A stretch of DNA of 64,000 nucleotides. Origin: Oricola sp. Lineage in GTDB: Bacteria > Pseudomonadota > Alphaproteobacteria > Rhizobiales > Rhizobiaceae. This document shows, in pieces, positions 44,648 to 53,733 of this stretch. The stretch spans positions 248,001 to 312,000 of the forward strand of contig NZ_JALEGV010000012.1 in NCBI RefSeq assembly GCF_022763245.1, given 5' to 3'. Each line of letters begins with the position of its first letter. Positions within the stretch are counted from its first letter, which is position 1. The position numbers and the translations under genes are program-made. Below the pieces are notes generated by a model, which saw only the letters and a list, made by a program, of their open reading frames with translations, did no database searches and was not told the origin of the DNA.

Positions 44648-45435
44648 GCCGCGGTCATAAGGCCTCGAAAGATCATGATCGCGGCGCCGAGGCAAAGCAC
44701 AGCTCGGTACGCACGGAAGAAGGTCGCGTCTGCAAGCCTTCGCGAAACGCGCGTGCCGAGCCAACCCGCAAGAAGCCCCCCAGGCAGCAGCAGCATCGCT
44801 TCGCCGGCCACACTCCATGTGATCTCGCCGGCCAGCGTGAGCATGCTTGTGCGCCAAATGAGGATCACGGCTGTCACGAGAATGATCGTGCCACGGAACC
44901 CCTGTCGTTCCCGTTCGAAGATACGGACATAGAGAGAGATGAAGGCGATGGCGCCGGCGCCGATGATCCCTGAGATCAGACCGGCGGTCGTGCCGAAGAC
45001 AGGGGCGCTGAAACGCGGATGCGCCCGCACCCAGGGTTCAAGCGGCTTCAGCCAGCCTCGAGCATCGGCGAGCACCGAGAAGAGGATGATGCCGCCCGCG
45101 AGGATGCTGAGCGACGTGCCCTCGAGCCGGGCAAAGACCCATACCCCGAAGGCGATGGCAGGGAGCAGAAAGAGAGCGGCGCGCGCAACGAGCGCCCGCT
45201 GGCCGTTGCGCAATCCGTCAGGCAGGTACTGCACATGGGTGGCGAGGTTGCTCACCGCGGCAAGCACGACGGCGTGGTGCGGTTCCACCAACATCGATCC
45301 GGCAAGGATCAAGATCGGCACAGCCCCGTAGCCGAATATCCCTTTCACGAAGAAGGCGGCCGCATAGACCGCCCCGAGCAAATACACCTGCCAGGCAAGC
45401 AACCCGGCAAAGATCTCCGTTCCAAACAGGTTCAT
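44644..45435 (-). CDS. TauE/SafE family membrane permease (second copy)
   Basis: A 263-aa membrane protein: AFFVKGIFGYGAVPILILAGSMLVEPHHAVVLAAV near the N-terminus and GTTAGLISGIIGAGAIAFISLY in the second half. It is clearly divergent from the copy at 43898, so this is not a recent tandem duplication. Its gene converges on that copy: the stop codons overlap in TTAG at 44644-44647. It follows the aldehyde dehydrogenase gene by 10 bp and is probably co-transcribed, which suggests export of a product or anion from that pathway. Confidence 0.87.
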   Translation of the reverse strand: MNLFGTEIFAGLLAWQVYLLGAVYAAAFFVKGIFGYGAVPILILAGSMLVEPHHAVVLAAVSNLATHVQYLPDGLRNGQRALVARAALFLLPAIAFGVWVFARLEGTSLSILAGGIILFSVLADARGWLKPLEPWVRAHPRFSAPVFGTTAGLISGIIGAGAIAFISLYVRIFERERQGFRGTIILVTAVILIWRTSMLTLAGEITWSVAGEAMLLLPGGLLAGWLGTRVSRRLADATFFRAYRAVLCLGAAIMIFRGLMTAA

Positions 45436-45445
45436 GCGCCGGCGC

Positions 45446-46873
45446 TCAGGCGGCGGCGAAGCCGAGGATCGCCTTCAGTTCGGTGAAGTCTTCCAGGCCG
45501 TGTACACCCTGCTCGCGCCCGTTCCCGGAATGGCGATAGCCGCCAAACGGCACATCGCCTTTTGCCGGCGCATAGTTGAGGTAGGCGCGCCCGACACGAA
45601 TGCGCCGGGCAGCATCATGCAGTTCACCGGTATCCGTCGCCGAGATGTAGGTTGCCAGGCCGTAGTCGGTATCGTTGGCGATGGCGATGGCCTCGTCGAT
45701 GTCGTCATAGGCGATCAGACACAGCACCGGACCGAAGATCTCCTCGCGGGCGATGGTCATGTCGTTCGTCACATTCGAGAAAACGGTCGGCCGCACATAG
45801 TAGCCGACCTCCAGCCCCTCGGGTTTGCCGGGGCCGCCGGTGACAAGGCGCGCGCCTTCATCGATGCCGGACCGGATCAGATCCTCCACCCGCCGCCACT
45901 GGGTTTCATTGACGAGAGGGCCAAGGTCCGTGCCCTGCTCCCGGGGGTCGCCCGTCTTCATGTCCTCGGCTGCGCTGCGAGCGATCTGCTCTGCCTCCGC
46001 GAGCCGTTCACGCTGGACAAGCATCCGGGTCGGCGCCTGGCATGACTGGCCGGAATTGCGGAAACACAGCTTGGTACCGGCGGCAACCGCCTGCTTGAAA
46101 TCGGCCGACGGCAAGATCAGATTGGCCGACTTGCCTCCGAGTTCCTGATGGACGCGCTTGACGCTGTCTGCCGCCGCTTTGGCGACCGCGACGCCGCCCC
46201 GCGTGGATCCGGTGAAGCTGACCATGTCAACGTCGGGATGGGCAGAGAGCTGCGCTCCGACGGTCGGGCCCTCCCCCTGCACCATGTTGAAGACGCCTGC
46301 CGGCAAGCCGGCCGACGCGACGATCTCGCTCAGTATCACTGCCGAGAGCGGCGAAACCTCCGAAGGTTTCCAGACCATGGTGCACCCTGCGGCCAAGCCG
46401 TAGGCGATCTTCGACGCCGCCTGGTTGATTGGCCAATTCCACGGCGTGATGAAGGCGCAGACGCCGATCGGTTCGCGCACCACCAGCGACGTCCCGACCC
46501 GTTCCTCGAAGTCGTAGTCGCGGATGATCTTGGCGGCCATCACGAACCTTTCGCGCGGCATGACGACCTGTACGCTCCGCGAAAACGACAATGGTGAGCC
46601 CATCTCGGTGCTTATCGCATCGGCGAGATCATCGGCACGGCGGTCGTATTCGGCAACGATGCGGTCGAGCACATCCGCACGATCGGCAGGCTTCGTTGTC
46701 GACCAATCTCCGAATGCCCGACGAGCGGCAGAAACGGCCTCGTCCACATCCTCCGCCGAACCGCAGGTGATTTTCGCCGCCGACGTCTCGGTCGCCGGAT
46801 CGATGACGTCCAGAACATTGCCGCGTGCGGGACGCCAAGTGCCGTCGATAAATGCGTCTCCGAGATGGTTCAT
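45446..46873 (-). CDS. Aldehyde dehydrogenase (NAD-dependent, ALDH superfamily)
   Basis: A 475-aa ALDH with N146 (ITPWNWPIN), E244 (QELGGKSAN) and nucleophile C278 (NSGQSCQAPTRM), all intact. The FTGSTRGG cofactor loop is at 220-227. It oxidises an aldehyde to an acid. GGGGAGAG precedes ATG 46873. It is divergent from a ThDP enzyme of the benzoylformate-decarboxylase type, which would make the aldehyde; the two probably share one control region with a palindromic operator. Confidence 0.9.
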   Translation of the reverse strand: MNHLGDAFIDGTWRPARGNVLDVIDPATETSAAKITCGSAEDVDEAVSAARRAFGDWSTTKPADRADVLDRIVAEYDRRADDLADAISTEMGSPLSFSRSVQVVMPRERFVMAAKIIRDYDFEERVGTSLVVREPIGVCAFITPWNWPINQAASKIAYGLAAGCTMVWKPSEVSPLSAVILSEIVASAGLPAGVFNMVQGEGPTVGAQLSAHPDVDMVSFTGSTRGGVAVAKAAADSVKRVHQELGGKSANLILPSADFKQAVAAGTKLCFRNSGQSCQAPTRMLVQRERLAEAEQIARSAAEDMKTGDPREQGTDLGPLVNETQWRRVEDLIRSGIDEGARLVTGGPGKPEGLEVGYYVRPTVFSNVTNDMTIAREEIFGPVLCLIAYDDIDEAIAIANDTDYGLATYISATDTGELHDAARRIRVGRAYLNYAPAKGDVPFGGYRHSGNGREQGVHGLEDFTELKAILGFAAA

Positions 46874-46919
46874 GTCGGTCTCTCCCCAAGCATTGCGTTC
46901 TGTGGATATTGCAGATTAT

Positions 46920-46933
46920 GTATTACGTAATAC
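46920..46933. promoter_or_regulatory. Perfect 14-bp palindrome in the divergent ALDH/ThDP promoter
   Basis: GTATTACGTAATAC, within the 87-bp gap between the aldehyde dehydrogenase start (46873) and the ThDP enzyme start (46961), about 28 bp before the latter. GTAT...ATAC dyads are typical of GntR/FCD operators, and an FCD regulator is encoded at 48741. Confidence 0.65.
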
Positions 46934-46960
46934 GAAAATGCGCAACGGGGGAGAAAGCGA

Positions 46961-48715
46961 ATGAGCGAGGCATCGCAGGTGAAGATGGAATGGGGCTCCG
47001 ACCTCATGGCGCAGGCGCTGAGGGACCGGGGCGTGGAGTGGGTCTTCCTCAATCCGGGATCCAGCTATCGCGGACTGCATGATTCGCTGGTCAACTATCT
47101 GGGCGATGAAAACCCGAAGATCGCGCTCGCAACACATGAAGCCATCGCTGTCGCCATGGCCCATGGCTACGCGAAGGCGTCCGGCAAGCCGGGATACGCC
47201 ATCCTTCACAACCTTGTGGGATTGATGAATGGCTCGATGTCGGTCTTCAACGCCTTCTGCGACCAGACGCCAATGGTCATTCTGGGCGGGTCAGGACCTG
47301 CCGACCCCGACAAGAGGCGCTTCATCGACTGGGCGCATTCGGCGAATACGCAGGGAGACCTCGTGCGTGCATACGTGAAATGGACGGACGAGCCCGCCAC
47401 ACTCGCCGGTGCCATGGATTCAATGCTGCGCGCCGAGCGCATAGCGCGCACCGGACCCCCTGGACCGGTCTATGTTTCCCTCGACGCGGGACTGCAGGAG
47501 GAACCGCTGGACGCCACACAGGAAACGGGAGCCGCCCTGCCACGCTATGCGCCGCCGCCGGATCTTCAGCCTGACCCCGCAGCAGTGGAAAGGGTGGCTC
47601 GGCGCCTGATAGAAGCGGAAGCGCCGCTCGTCGTATGCGGCCGGCTCGGGATCGAAGCGCGCGCCACCGAACCCCTGATACGGTTGGTGGAAGCCATCGG
47701 CGCCGCCTATCTCGATGACCGATGCACCGTCTGCCTGCCAACGTCCCATCCTCAAAACCTCAATGGTGACAAGGCGGCGCGCGGCGAAGCCGACGTCATA
47801 CTCGCAATCGACGTGCACGACCTGACGCTGGCGACGCGTGGATACGGCACCGGGCGCAGCCAGATCATGGGCACCGGGGCGGGAGCGGCCGACGCCCACG
47901 TCATCGATGTCTCTCTCAACAACTGGTTCGGAAATTCGTGGAGCCGCTTCGGCGGCCCGACACCGCCTCTGGACGATCAAATCCAGGCAACACCGCTCAA
48001 GGCGCTGGAAGCGTTGGCGGATGCGGCGGAGCGGCTTGGCGGGAGCCCGGCCATCGCAGCACGTCGCAAACGGCTTGCCGAACGCCACGCCGCCGTCCGG
48101 GGCAACGCAAAAAAACGGCTGGAAAGCCGATGGTCGGAGAGCCCGGTCTCCATGGATCGCCTCACGCATGAGGTGCACGAAGCGGTCAGTGCCGAAGACT
48201 GGCGCCTCGTCGTGCGAAACCATCGCTCATGGCGTGACGGCTACTGGGATTTCCCCGGCTGCGGCTACTATCTCGGCGGCGACGGCGGCGGCGGCGTCGG
48301 CTATGGACCCGGCGCCGCGGTCGGTGCCGCGCTCGCGTTGAAGGATCAGGATGTGTTTCCGGTGTCGATCATAGGCGATGGCGATTTCATGATGGCGCCG
48401 GGCGCCCTGTGGACAGCAACGCACCACAAGGCGCCGCTCTTGATGGTGATCATGAACAATCGTTCCTGGGGCAACGATGAACTGCATCAGCGTGAAGTCG
48501 CCCACCAGCGCGGTCGCGCGGTGGACCGCGCTCACATCGGCCAGCGCACGGAGGAGCCCCATGTCGACCTCGCCGCCATCGCTCGCGGCTTCGGCGCGTG
48601 GGCCGCAGGACCAATCGATGACCCCGAGGCCGTCGCACCTGCCTTGCGGGAGGCGGTCAACCGGGTCAAGAATGGCGAGGTTGCGGTGGTCGAAGTGATC
48701 ACCGGTCTGGTTTGA
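46961..48715 (+). CDS. ThDP-dependent enzyme, benzoylformate decarboxylase-like
   Basis: A 584-aa three-domain ThDP enzyme. The cofactor-activating glutamate is E60 (ATHEAIAVAMAHGYA), H83 (ILHNLVG) matches the active-site histidine of benzoylformate decarboxylase, and the Mg/ThDP motif GDGD begins at 472 and runs to the MNN about 30 residues later. It most likely decarboxylates a 2-oxoacid to an aldehyde, handed to the divergent aldehyde dehydrogenase. Sulfopyruvate decarboxylation is an alternative given the TauE/SafE permeases. GGGGGAG precedes the ATG; the GntR gene follows after 25 bp. Confidence 0.85.
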   Translation: MSEASQVKMEWGSDLMAQALRDRGVEWVFLNPGSSYRGLHDSLVNYLGDENPKIALATHEAIAVAMAHGYAKASGKPGYAILHNLVGLMNGSMSVFNAFCDQTPMVILGGSGPADPDKRRFIDWAHSANTQGDLVRAYVKWTDEPATLAGAMDSMLRAERIARTGPPGPVYVSLDAGLQEEPLDATQETGAALPRYAPPPDLQPDPAAVERVARRLIEAEAPLVVCGRLGIEARATEPLIRLVEAIGAAYLDDRCTVCLPTSHPQNLNGDKAARGEADVILAIDVHDLTLATRGYGTGRSQIMGTGAGAADAHVIDVSLNNWFGNSWSRFGGPTPPLDDQIQATPLKALEALADAAERLGGSPAIAARRKRLAERHAAVRGNAKKRLESRWSESPVSMDRLTHEVHEAVSAEDWRLVVRNHRSWRDGYWDFPGCGYYLGGDGGGGVGYGPGAAVGAALALKDQDVFPVSIIGDGDFMMAPGALWTATHHKAPLLMVIMNNRSWGNDELHQREVAHQRGRAVDRAHIGQRTEEPHVDLAAIARGFGAWAAGPIDDPEAVAPALREAVNRVKNGEVAVVEVITGLV

Positions 48716-48740
48716 AGCATCGACGGCGTGCAGGTAAGCG

Positions 48741-49433
48741 ATGACAACAGCGAAGGTCGATCTCACACTGGAGCAGCCTGTCGAGCTGTTGCGCGACCGG
48801 GTGCTGGCGAAAATTCGCTGGGCGATCATGGCGGGCCACTACCCTCCCGGCGGGCGGCTCCTGGAGCGTGAGCTCTGCGAAGCGCTGGGTGTCAGCCGCA
48901 CCTCCGTGCGCGAAGCGCTGCGGCAACTCGAGATCGAGCAGCTCGTTGCCACCGGGCCGCGCGGCAGACCGTTCGTTGCCGTGGTGACGGCGGAGGCTGC
49001 CCGGTCAATCTACGAGCTGCGGGAAATCCTCGAATGCGCCGCCGCCCGGCTCTTCACGGCGCGTGCGGGTCCGGCGGAGATGGCAGCGCTCCAGGTCCTC
49101 GCGGCGCGCTTTCGCAAGGCACTCGAAAGTGGGGACCTGGAAGAACGCCTGGCCGTCAAGGCGGAGTTCTACGAGGTCCTGTTCAAGGGCGCCGGCAATC
49201 CCGACATGGCCCGGGTTTTCGTCCAGCTGTTCAATCGCATCGGCTTCCTGCGCTACCGCTCGCTGGCCAAACAGGAACGCGCCGAACGTCGCGCTTCCGA
49301 ACTCGACGATATCGTCGAGCGGCTGTTGGAGCGGGACGCGGAAGGCTCTGAAGCAGCGATTCGCCAGCATATCGGTGCCGTGGCACGTGCAGCGATCGAT
49401 TGGCTGGAGTCGCAGGCGGGGCGCGATGGCTGA
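48741..49433 (+). CDS. GntR-family regulator with FCD effector domain
   Basis: A 230-aa protein: winged helix-turn-helix at about 15-75 (YPPGGRLLERELCEALGVSRTSVREALRQLEIEQLV), then an FCD domain (IYELREILECAAARLFTA; metal or acid ligands expected in the helical bundle, with HIGAV near the end). FCD regulators sense carboxylic acids and usually repress. It follows the ThDP enzyme gene and probably controls the divergent ALDH/ThDP promoter through the 46920 palindrome. Confidence 0.88.
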   Translation: MTTAKVDLTLEQPVELLRDRVLAKIRWAIMAGHYPPGGRLLERELCEALGVSRTSVREALRQLEIEQLVATGPRGRPFVAVVTAEAARSIYELREILECAAARLFTARAGPAEMAALQVLAARFRKALESGDLEERLAVKAEFYEVLFKGAGNPDMARVFVQLFNRIGFLRYRSLAKQERAERRASELDDIVERLLERDAEGSEAAIRQHIGAVARAAIDWLESQAGRDG

Positions 49434-49911
49434 AGCGCTATGGCCTTTCTCGCTGCGGTTCTATGACGACGCAGGAACGCAGAAAGCGTGTCTCGCTCTC
49501 CAGGATCAGTTTGGCGGCGACGTGAACCTCATGCTCTGGTTGCTGTGGCGTGCCAGCAAGGGCGAGGTGATCGACGCCTCCGGTGTCAGGCAGTTGGATG
49601 ACTTGGTCAAACCCTGGCGCAATGAGGTGGTCCAGCCGCTGAGAGCCCTCCGGCGACATATGAAGGAACGGGATCTGGGGCCGGGCCGCGAAGCGCAGGA
49701 CGGCGTTCGGGAACGCATCAAGGCCGTGGAGCTCTCTGCCGAGAAGGCCCAGCAAGCCATGCTGGACGCGGCGGAAATTCTGCCCGAAGCCGCTGCGTCC
49801 CCGGCCGATGCGGCGGCTCTGAACCTGCAAGCCTATGGCGGGCATCTCGGTGCGGAATTCTCCGACGGCGTCACCCGCGTTCTGCTCGCACGCTTCAGTG
49901 CGATCAGTTGA
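49426..49911 (+). CDS. TIGR02444-like protein of unknown function
   Basis: A 161-aa alpha-helical protein with a LWPFSLRFYDDAGTQKACLALQDQFGGDVNLMLWLLW opening, which I recognise as the TIGR02444 family (function not established). ATG 49426 overlaps the end of the GntR gene by 8 bp. The 3' end almost touches the convergent ThDP gene (6 bp between stops). The family is usually found outside catabolic operons, so its presence here may be accidental. Confidence 0.7.
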   Translation: MAEALWPFSLRFYDDAGTQKACLALQDQFGGDVNLMLWLLWRASKGEVIDASGVRQLDDLVKPWRNEVVQPLRALRRHMKERDLGPGREAQDGVRERIKAVELSAEKAQQAMLDAAEILPEAAASPADAAALNLQAYGGHLGAEFSDGVTRVLLARFSAIS

Positions 49912-49917
49912 CCGTCG

Positions 49918-51663
49918 TCAGTGCCGTGGCAGCCGGACGTGGAGCAGGACCGACTTTCCGGAACGAGCGAGTGCCACCGCATTCGCCACCTCTTCCGCGA
50001 CGCTGGCAGGATCATCGAGACGGATGCCGGTGAAGCCGAACATCGCCGCCATGGCACTGAATTCCGTGTCGTCGCGAAAATCTGAAGCGAAATCACCGTC
50101 GTGTTCCGCCGCCCCGTCGGGATAGACCCTGCGCGTCGAGGACTTCACCGCTGACCAGCCGGCATTGTCGAGCACGACGGTCAGCAACGGCAGGTCATAT
50201 TGCCGGGAAACGGCGAACATGGACGCAGGGTTGTTGTAGTAGAAGGCTCCGTCGCCGACGATCTGCACGACAAGCGCCTCGGGGCGTGCAAGCTTGTATC
50301 CGAGCGCCATGCCGCCGGACGCGCCGAGCCCGCCGCCCCCGGTCCTGGTCATGGTGCCCCCGAGCGGACGAGGGATCTGGCGCACCATGACTGGCTGGTT
50401 TCGGACGGCCTCGTGAAAGATCACATCGTCGGGCCGAAGCGCCGCGCCAAGCGCTCGAAGGACATGATGCGGATTGAGCGCATTGGGCTGCCCCGGATCG
50501 GACGCTGCCTCGCGCGCCGAGTCGCGTCGCTTCTCGCCGGATGCGCGCAAGGCCGAGACACGCGCAGAAGCCCGTTCTGCCTGTTCGGGGGTGCGTCGGG
50601 CAGCGACGATGTCGCAGAGGCTTTCGACGATCTCCGCGCTGTGTCCCTCGAGGCGAAGATTGGCCGGGAAGCTCCAGACAGGCGATCCGATCTTGAGCGC
50701 GTCGATATCGATGTGTGCCCAATAGGCATTCGCGTCGGGACGGTTCTCGGACGGAATCCAGGGAACATCGCTGTCCACGACAAGGCCCACATCGGCTTCA
50801 GACAGCCGGTCTCCCGGCAAGCCGCCGGCGAAGGTGTCCATCTCATGATTGCAGTTGGACACCATGGCGTTCTCGACGACTGCGGCACCGATCAACAGGG
50901 ACAGCTTTTCGATGGCCTCCGACGTGCCGGCCGAATGCCCGGCATAGGACGTAATGATCAGCGGATGGTCGGCGCGAAGAAGCCTCTCGGCGAGGTCTTC
51001 CAATGCCGCAGGAGGGACACTCTGCGGCCGCATCTCTCCGAACCTGGATGACGGAAAGTGCGGCAGTTCGGCGGCGTCGGCTTCGCCCGTCAACGCCTCT
51101 CGGGGAAGCATCAGGTAGACAGGTCCCCTGGCCCCCGATTGCATGACAGTGTGCGCACGCCGCACCACTTCACCCACATGCACCGCCGATTGCAGGGTGT
51201 ATTCCCATTTCACGTAAGGACGCACGACAGAACCCTGGTCCTGCGGCTCCTGAATGAAGTGCACGTAGTTGTCCCGCGTCCCGGGCAGTTCACCGTGACT
51301 TGTGTACGGCGCCTTGCCCGCCATCAGGAGGAGCGGCAACCGCGATCGGTTCGCGTTGTGCATGGCGGTGGCCGCATTGGTCGTTCCCACATCGACATGG
51401 ACGAGGACCGCCTGCCCGCGGCCCGTCGCGAAAGCATAACCCATCGCCATATGCGCGGCCGTGCTCTCATGCGGGCACAACAGCACATGCGGGGCACGAC
51501 GGCCCTCCGCGCGCCAGCGGGCCATCTCTTCGATGATCGGCGCGTGATCGGTGCCGAGATTTGCGAAAACATACTCGATCTCACAGTCGACGAGCGCCTG
51601 AAGAAGATGGTGGGCCGCACTGCGCTTGCCCTCCGCGTTGACGCCTTCATGCGCCTCGTTCAC
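49918..51663 (-). CDS. ThDP-dependent enzyme, acetolactate synthase/decarboxylase-like
   Basis: A 581-aa ThDP enzyme with E66 (LCPHESTAAHMAMGYAFATG) and the Mg/ThDP motif IVGDGAFYYNNP near 487. The N-terminal EYVFANLGTDHAPIIEEM is typical of acetolactate-synthase-like proteins encoded in catabolic loci. No ATG fits the N-terminus. I use GTG 51663, 5 bp past the tctA stop; GTG 51642 is also possible. It is the last gene of the tctCBA unit, so the imported tricarboxylate-like or aromatic acid may be its substrate or precursor. Confidence 0.82.
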   Translation of the reverse strand: MNEAHEGVNAEGKRSAAHHLLQALVDCEIEYVFANLGTDHAPIIEEMARWRAEGRRAPHVLLCPHESTAAHMAMGYAFATGRGQAVLVHVDVGTTNAATAMHNANRSRLPLLLMAGKAPYTSHGELPGTRDNYVHFIQEPQDQGSVVRPYVKWEYTLQSAVHVGEVVRRAHTVMQSGARGPVYLMLPREALTGEADAAELPHFPSSRFGEMRPQSVPPAALEDLAERLLRADHPLIITSYAGHSAGTSEAIEKLSLLIGAAVVENAMVSNCNHEMDTFAGGLPGDRLSEADVGLVVDSDVPWIPSENRPDANAYWAHIDIDALKIGSPVWSFPANLRLEGHSAEIVESLCDIVAARRTPEQAERASARVSALRASGEKRRDSAREAASDPGQPNALNPHHVLRALGAALRPDDVIFHEAVRNQPVMVRQIPRPLGGTMTRTGGGGLGASGGMALGYKLARPEALVVQIVGDGAFYYNNPASMFAVSRQYDLPLLTVVLDNAGWSAVKSSTRRVYPDGAAEHDGDFASDFRDDTEFSAMAAMFGFTGIRLDDPASVAEEVANAVALARSGKSVLLHVRLPRH

Positions 51664-51668
51664 CGCGC

Positions 51669-53189
51669 TCAACCTGAAATCTCCGCTTCTGTGCTCTCTT
51701 CGTCCTTCGGGCTCTTCTTGGACGGCTTCAACCAGACCCAAAGCAGGAGGCACATGAACATCAGGGTCACGAGGCTGATCGGCCGGGTGACGAAGATGGA
51801 GACATCCATCTTGTTCGCCGTGAGCGCGTTGCGAAGGTTCTGTTCAAGGATCGGCCCGAGCACGATTCCCAGGACCGCGGGCGCGGTCGGGAAACGAAAC
51901 CGGACCAGCAGATAGCCCATCATGCCGAATATGATGACCAGCTTGAGGTAGAACGGATTGGAGGCAAGCGAAAAGGCGCCGGCCCCGGCGACCACGAGGA
52001 TGCACGGCACCATCACCCCAGCCGGGATTTCAAGCACCTTGGCAGCCAGTCGCCGCCCGCTGATGCCGAGCACCAGCATCAGGATGTTCGAGAACAGGAG
52101 CAACCACAGGATCGAGTAGAAGAGCTCGGTGTTCTGCGGGATGAAGAAGGGCCCGGTTTCAAACCCCTGGATCATCAGTGCGCCTACGAGGACCGCCGTT
52201 ACCGGATCGCCCGGTATCCCGAGCGTGAGGAGCGGGACAAGCGCGCCGCCGGTGACTGCATTGTTGGCGACCTCGCAGGAGACCACTCCCTTGATTTCGC
52301 CCTCGCCATATTTGTCACCTGGTTTGGCCGTGCGGAGCGCGTCCGAGTAGCTGACCCACGAGGCAATCGACGGCCCCGTGCCCGGCAAGACGCCAATGAT
52401 GGCGCCGATGATCGCAGACTTCACGATCAGCCACTTGGACTTGATCATCGTACCGATGATTTCAGAGATCGGCGTCGTTTGCTGAACGGGCAGGACTTCG
52501 GCCTCGCCGCGCTTCTTCACCGTCAGCAGCATCATCTGCGCGACCGCGAATAGGCCTATGAGGGCCGCCGTTGTCGGAATTCCGCCCATCAGGTTGGGTT
52601 GACCGAACAGGAAGCGGCCCACCCCGGACACCGGATCGAGGCCAACGGTCGAAGCGAGAATGCCGATGAATGCCGCCGCAAGCCCCTTGATCATCGAGCC
52701 GCGGGAGATCCCTGCGACACAGACGATGCCGACCAGCGCGAACGTGAAATACTCGACCGAGGTGAAACTGAGCGCCACCTTCGCAAGCGAGGGCGCGATG
52801 AGTGCCAGCATGGTGAGAGAAAAAAGGCCGCCGATGAACGAAGACAAGACAGCTGTGACGATCGCCTTGTCGCCCTGGCCTTTCATCGCAAGCGAGTATC
52901 CGTCGAGCGCCGTCGCCGCCGATCCGGGTGCGCCGGGCGTGTTGAGCAGGATCGCGGGGATCGAACCGGCAAAGTAGCCAGAGCAATAGATGCCCAGCAG
53001 CAAGGCCATCGAACTGGTGGGCCCCATCGCATATGTGACCGGCAGGAACAGGACGATCGCGGAGGTGGCCGTCAGCCCCGGGGCCGCGCCGAACACCATG
53101 CCGACGACGGCACCGAGAAAGACGAAGAGCAGGGTGAGCGGGTCCATGACCGCCGCCGCCCCTGCCGCGAGGTGTGAGATCAGATCCAT
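51669..53189 (-). CDS. tctA: TctA large membrane subunit of a tripartite tricarboxylate (TTT) transporter
   Basis: A 506-aa membrane protein with about twelve segments. The TctA signatures GAAPGLTATSAIVLFLPVTY and GVLPGTGPSIASWVSY (the two PG-containing repeats) and LTLGIPGDPVTAVLVGAL are present. The end is charged (KPSKKSPKDEES). It works with TctB and the periplasmic TctC to import carboxylates with protons or sodium. ATG 53189 overlaps the tctB end by 10 bp. Confidence 0.93.
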   Translation of the reverse strand: MDLISHLAAGAAAVMDPLTLLFVFLGAVVGMVFGAAPGLTATSAIVLFLPVTYAMGPTSSMALLLGIYCSGYFAGSIPAILLNTPGAPGSAATALDGYSLAMKGQGDKAIVTAVLSSFIGGLFSLTMLALIAPSLAKVALSFTSVEYFTFALVGIVCVAGISRGSMIKGLAAAFIGILASTVGLDPVSGVGRFLFGQPNLMGGIPTTAALIGLFAVAQMMLLTVKKRGEAEVLPVQQTTPISEIIGTMIKSKWLIVKSAIIGAIIGVLPGTGPSIASWVSYSDALRTAKPGDKYGEGEIKGVVSCEVANNAVTGGALVPLLTLGIPGDPVTAVLVGALMIQGFETGPFFIPQNTELFYSILWLLLFSNILMLVLGISGRRLAAKVLEIPAGVMVPCILVVAGAGAFSLASNPFYLKLVIIFGMMGYLLVRFRFPTAPAVLGIVLGPILEQNLRNALTANKMDVSIFVTRPISLVTLMFMCLLLWVWLKPSKKSPKDEESTEAEISG

Positions 53190-53620
53190 GTCGGCAGCAC
53201 CAGTTGGAAGCCGCGGGTGAACGCGAAGTAGAGACCGAACGCGAGCACCAGGGGCAGAATCGTCAAGAGCGGAACGGAACGGTGACCGAAACTCCAGATC
53301 GTCACGAAAGTCAGCACTGCCGCGGCGACACGAAAGTCCAGCGCCGCGAAGAACCAGTAGAAGATGAACAACAGTCCGCCCACGACGGCCACGCGGCTGT
53401 CGATCAGCCCGGGCAGCGGCGTCGCTTCCGCGCGCAGGCCGCGAATGACGAGCAGAAGTCCACATACCATGAGCCCGAACGCACACAGCAGGGGAAAGAA
53501 GTTCGGCGGCAGGGTCGCTCCTGCTGCACCGGTACCCATGCCGAGTGACAGGTAGACGACAGCCGCGCCAAAGGCGGTGAGCGCCCCGCCCGAAACCGTG
53601 TCTTCATGCTTGAGAGCCAT
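53180..53620 (-). CDS. tctB: TctB small membrane subunit of the TTT transporter
   Basis: A 146-aa protein with four predicted membrane segments (GGALTAFGAAVVYLSLGMG; FFPLLCAFGLMVCGLLLVI; VAVVGGLLFIFYWFFAAL; LTILPLVLAFGLYFAF), the normal layout of TctB. ATG 53620 is chosen over the longer open frame because GGAAGAAG lies upstream and the first helix follows. It lies 113 bp after tctC and overlaps tctA. Confidence 0.9.
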   Translation of the reverse strand: MALKHEDTVSGGALTAFGAAVVYLSLGMGTGAAGATLPPNFFPLLCAFGLMVCGLLLVIRGLRAEATPLPGLIDSRVAVVGGLLFIFYWFFAALDFRVAAAVLTFVTIWSFGHRSVPLLTILPLVLAFGLYFAFTRGFQLVLPTWI

Positions 53621-53733
53621 ATCTTCTTCCTTGCCAGGGCAGCAGACGCGCCGGAGGTTCACCACGATGATCGGAGCGTGGCGCCTGCCAGGATGCATGC
53701 CGGGCAGGCGCCGTTGGTCTTGCGGGCAGCGCC

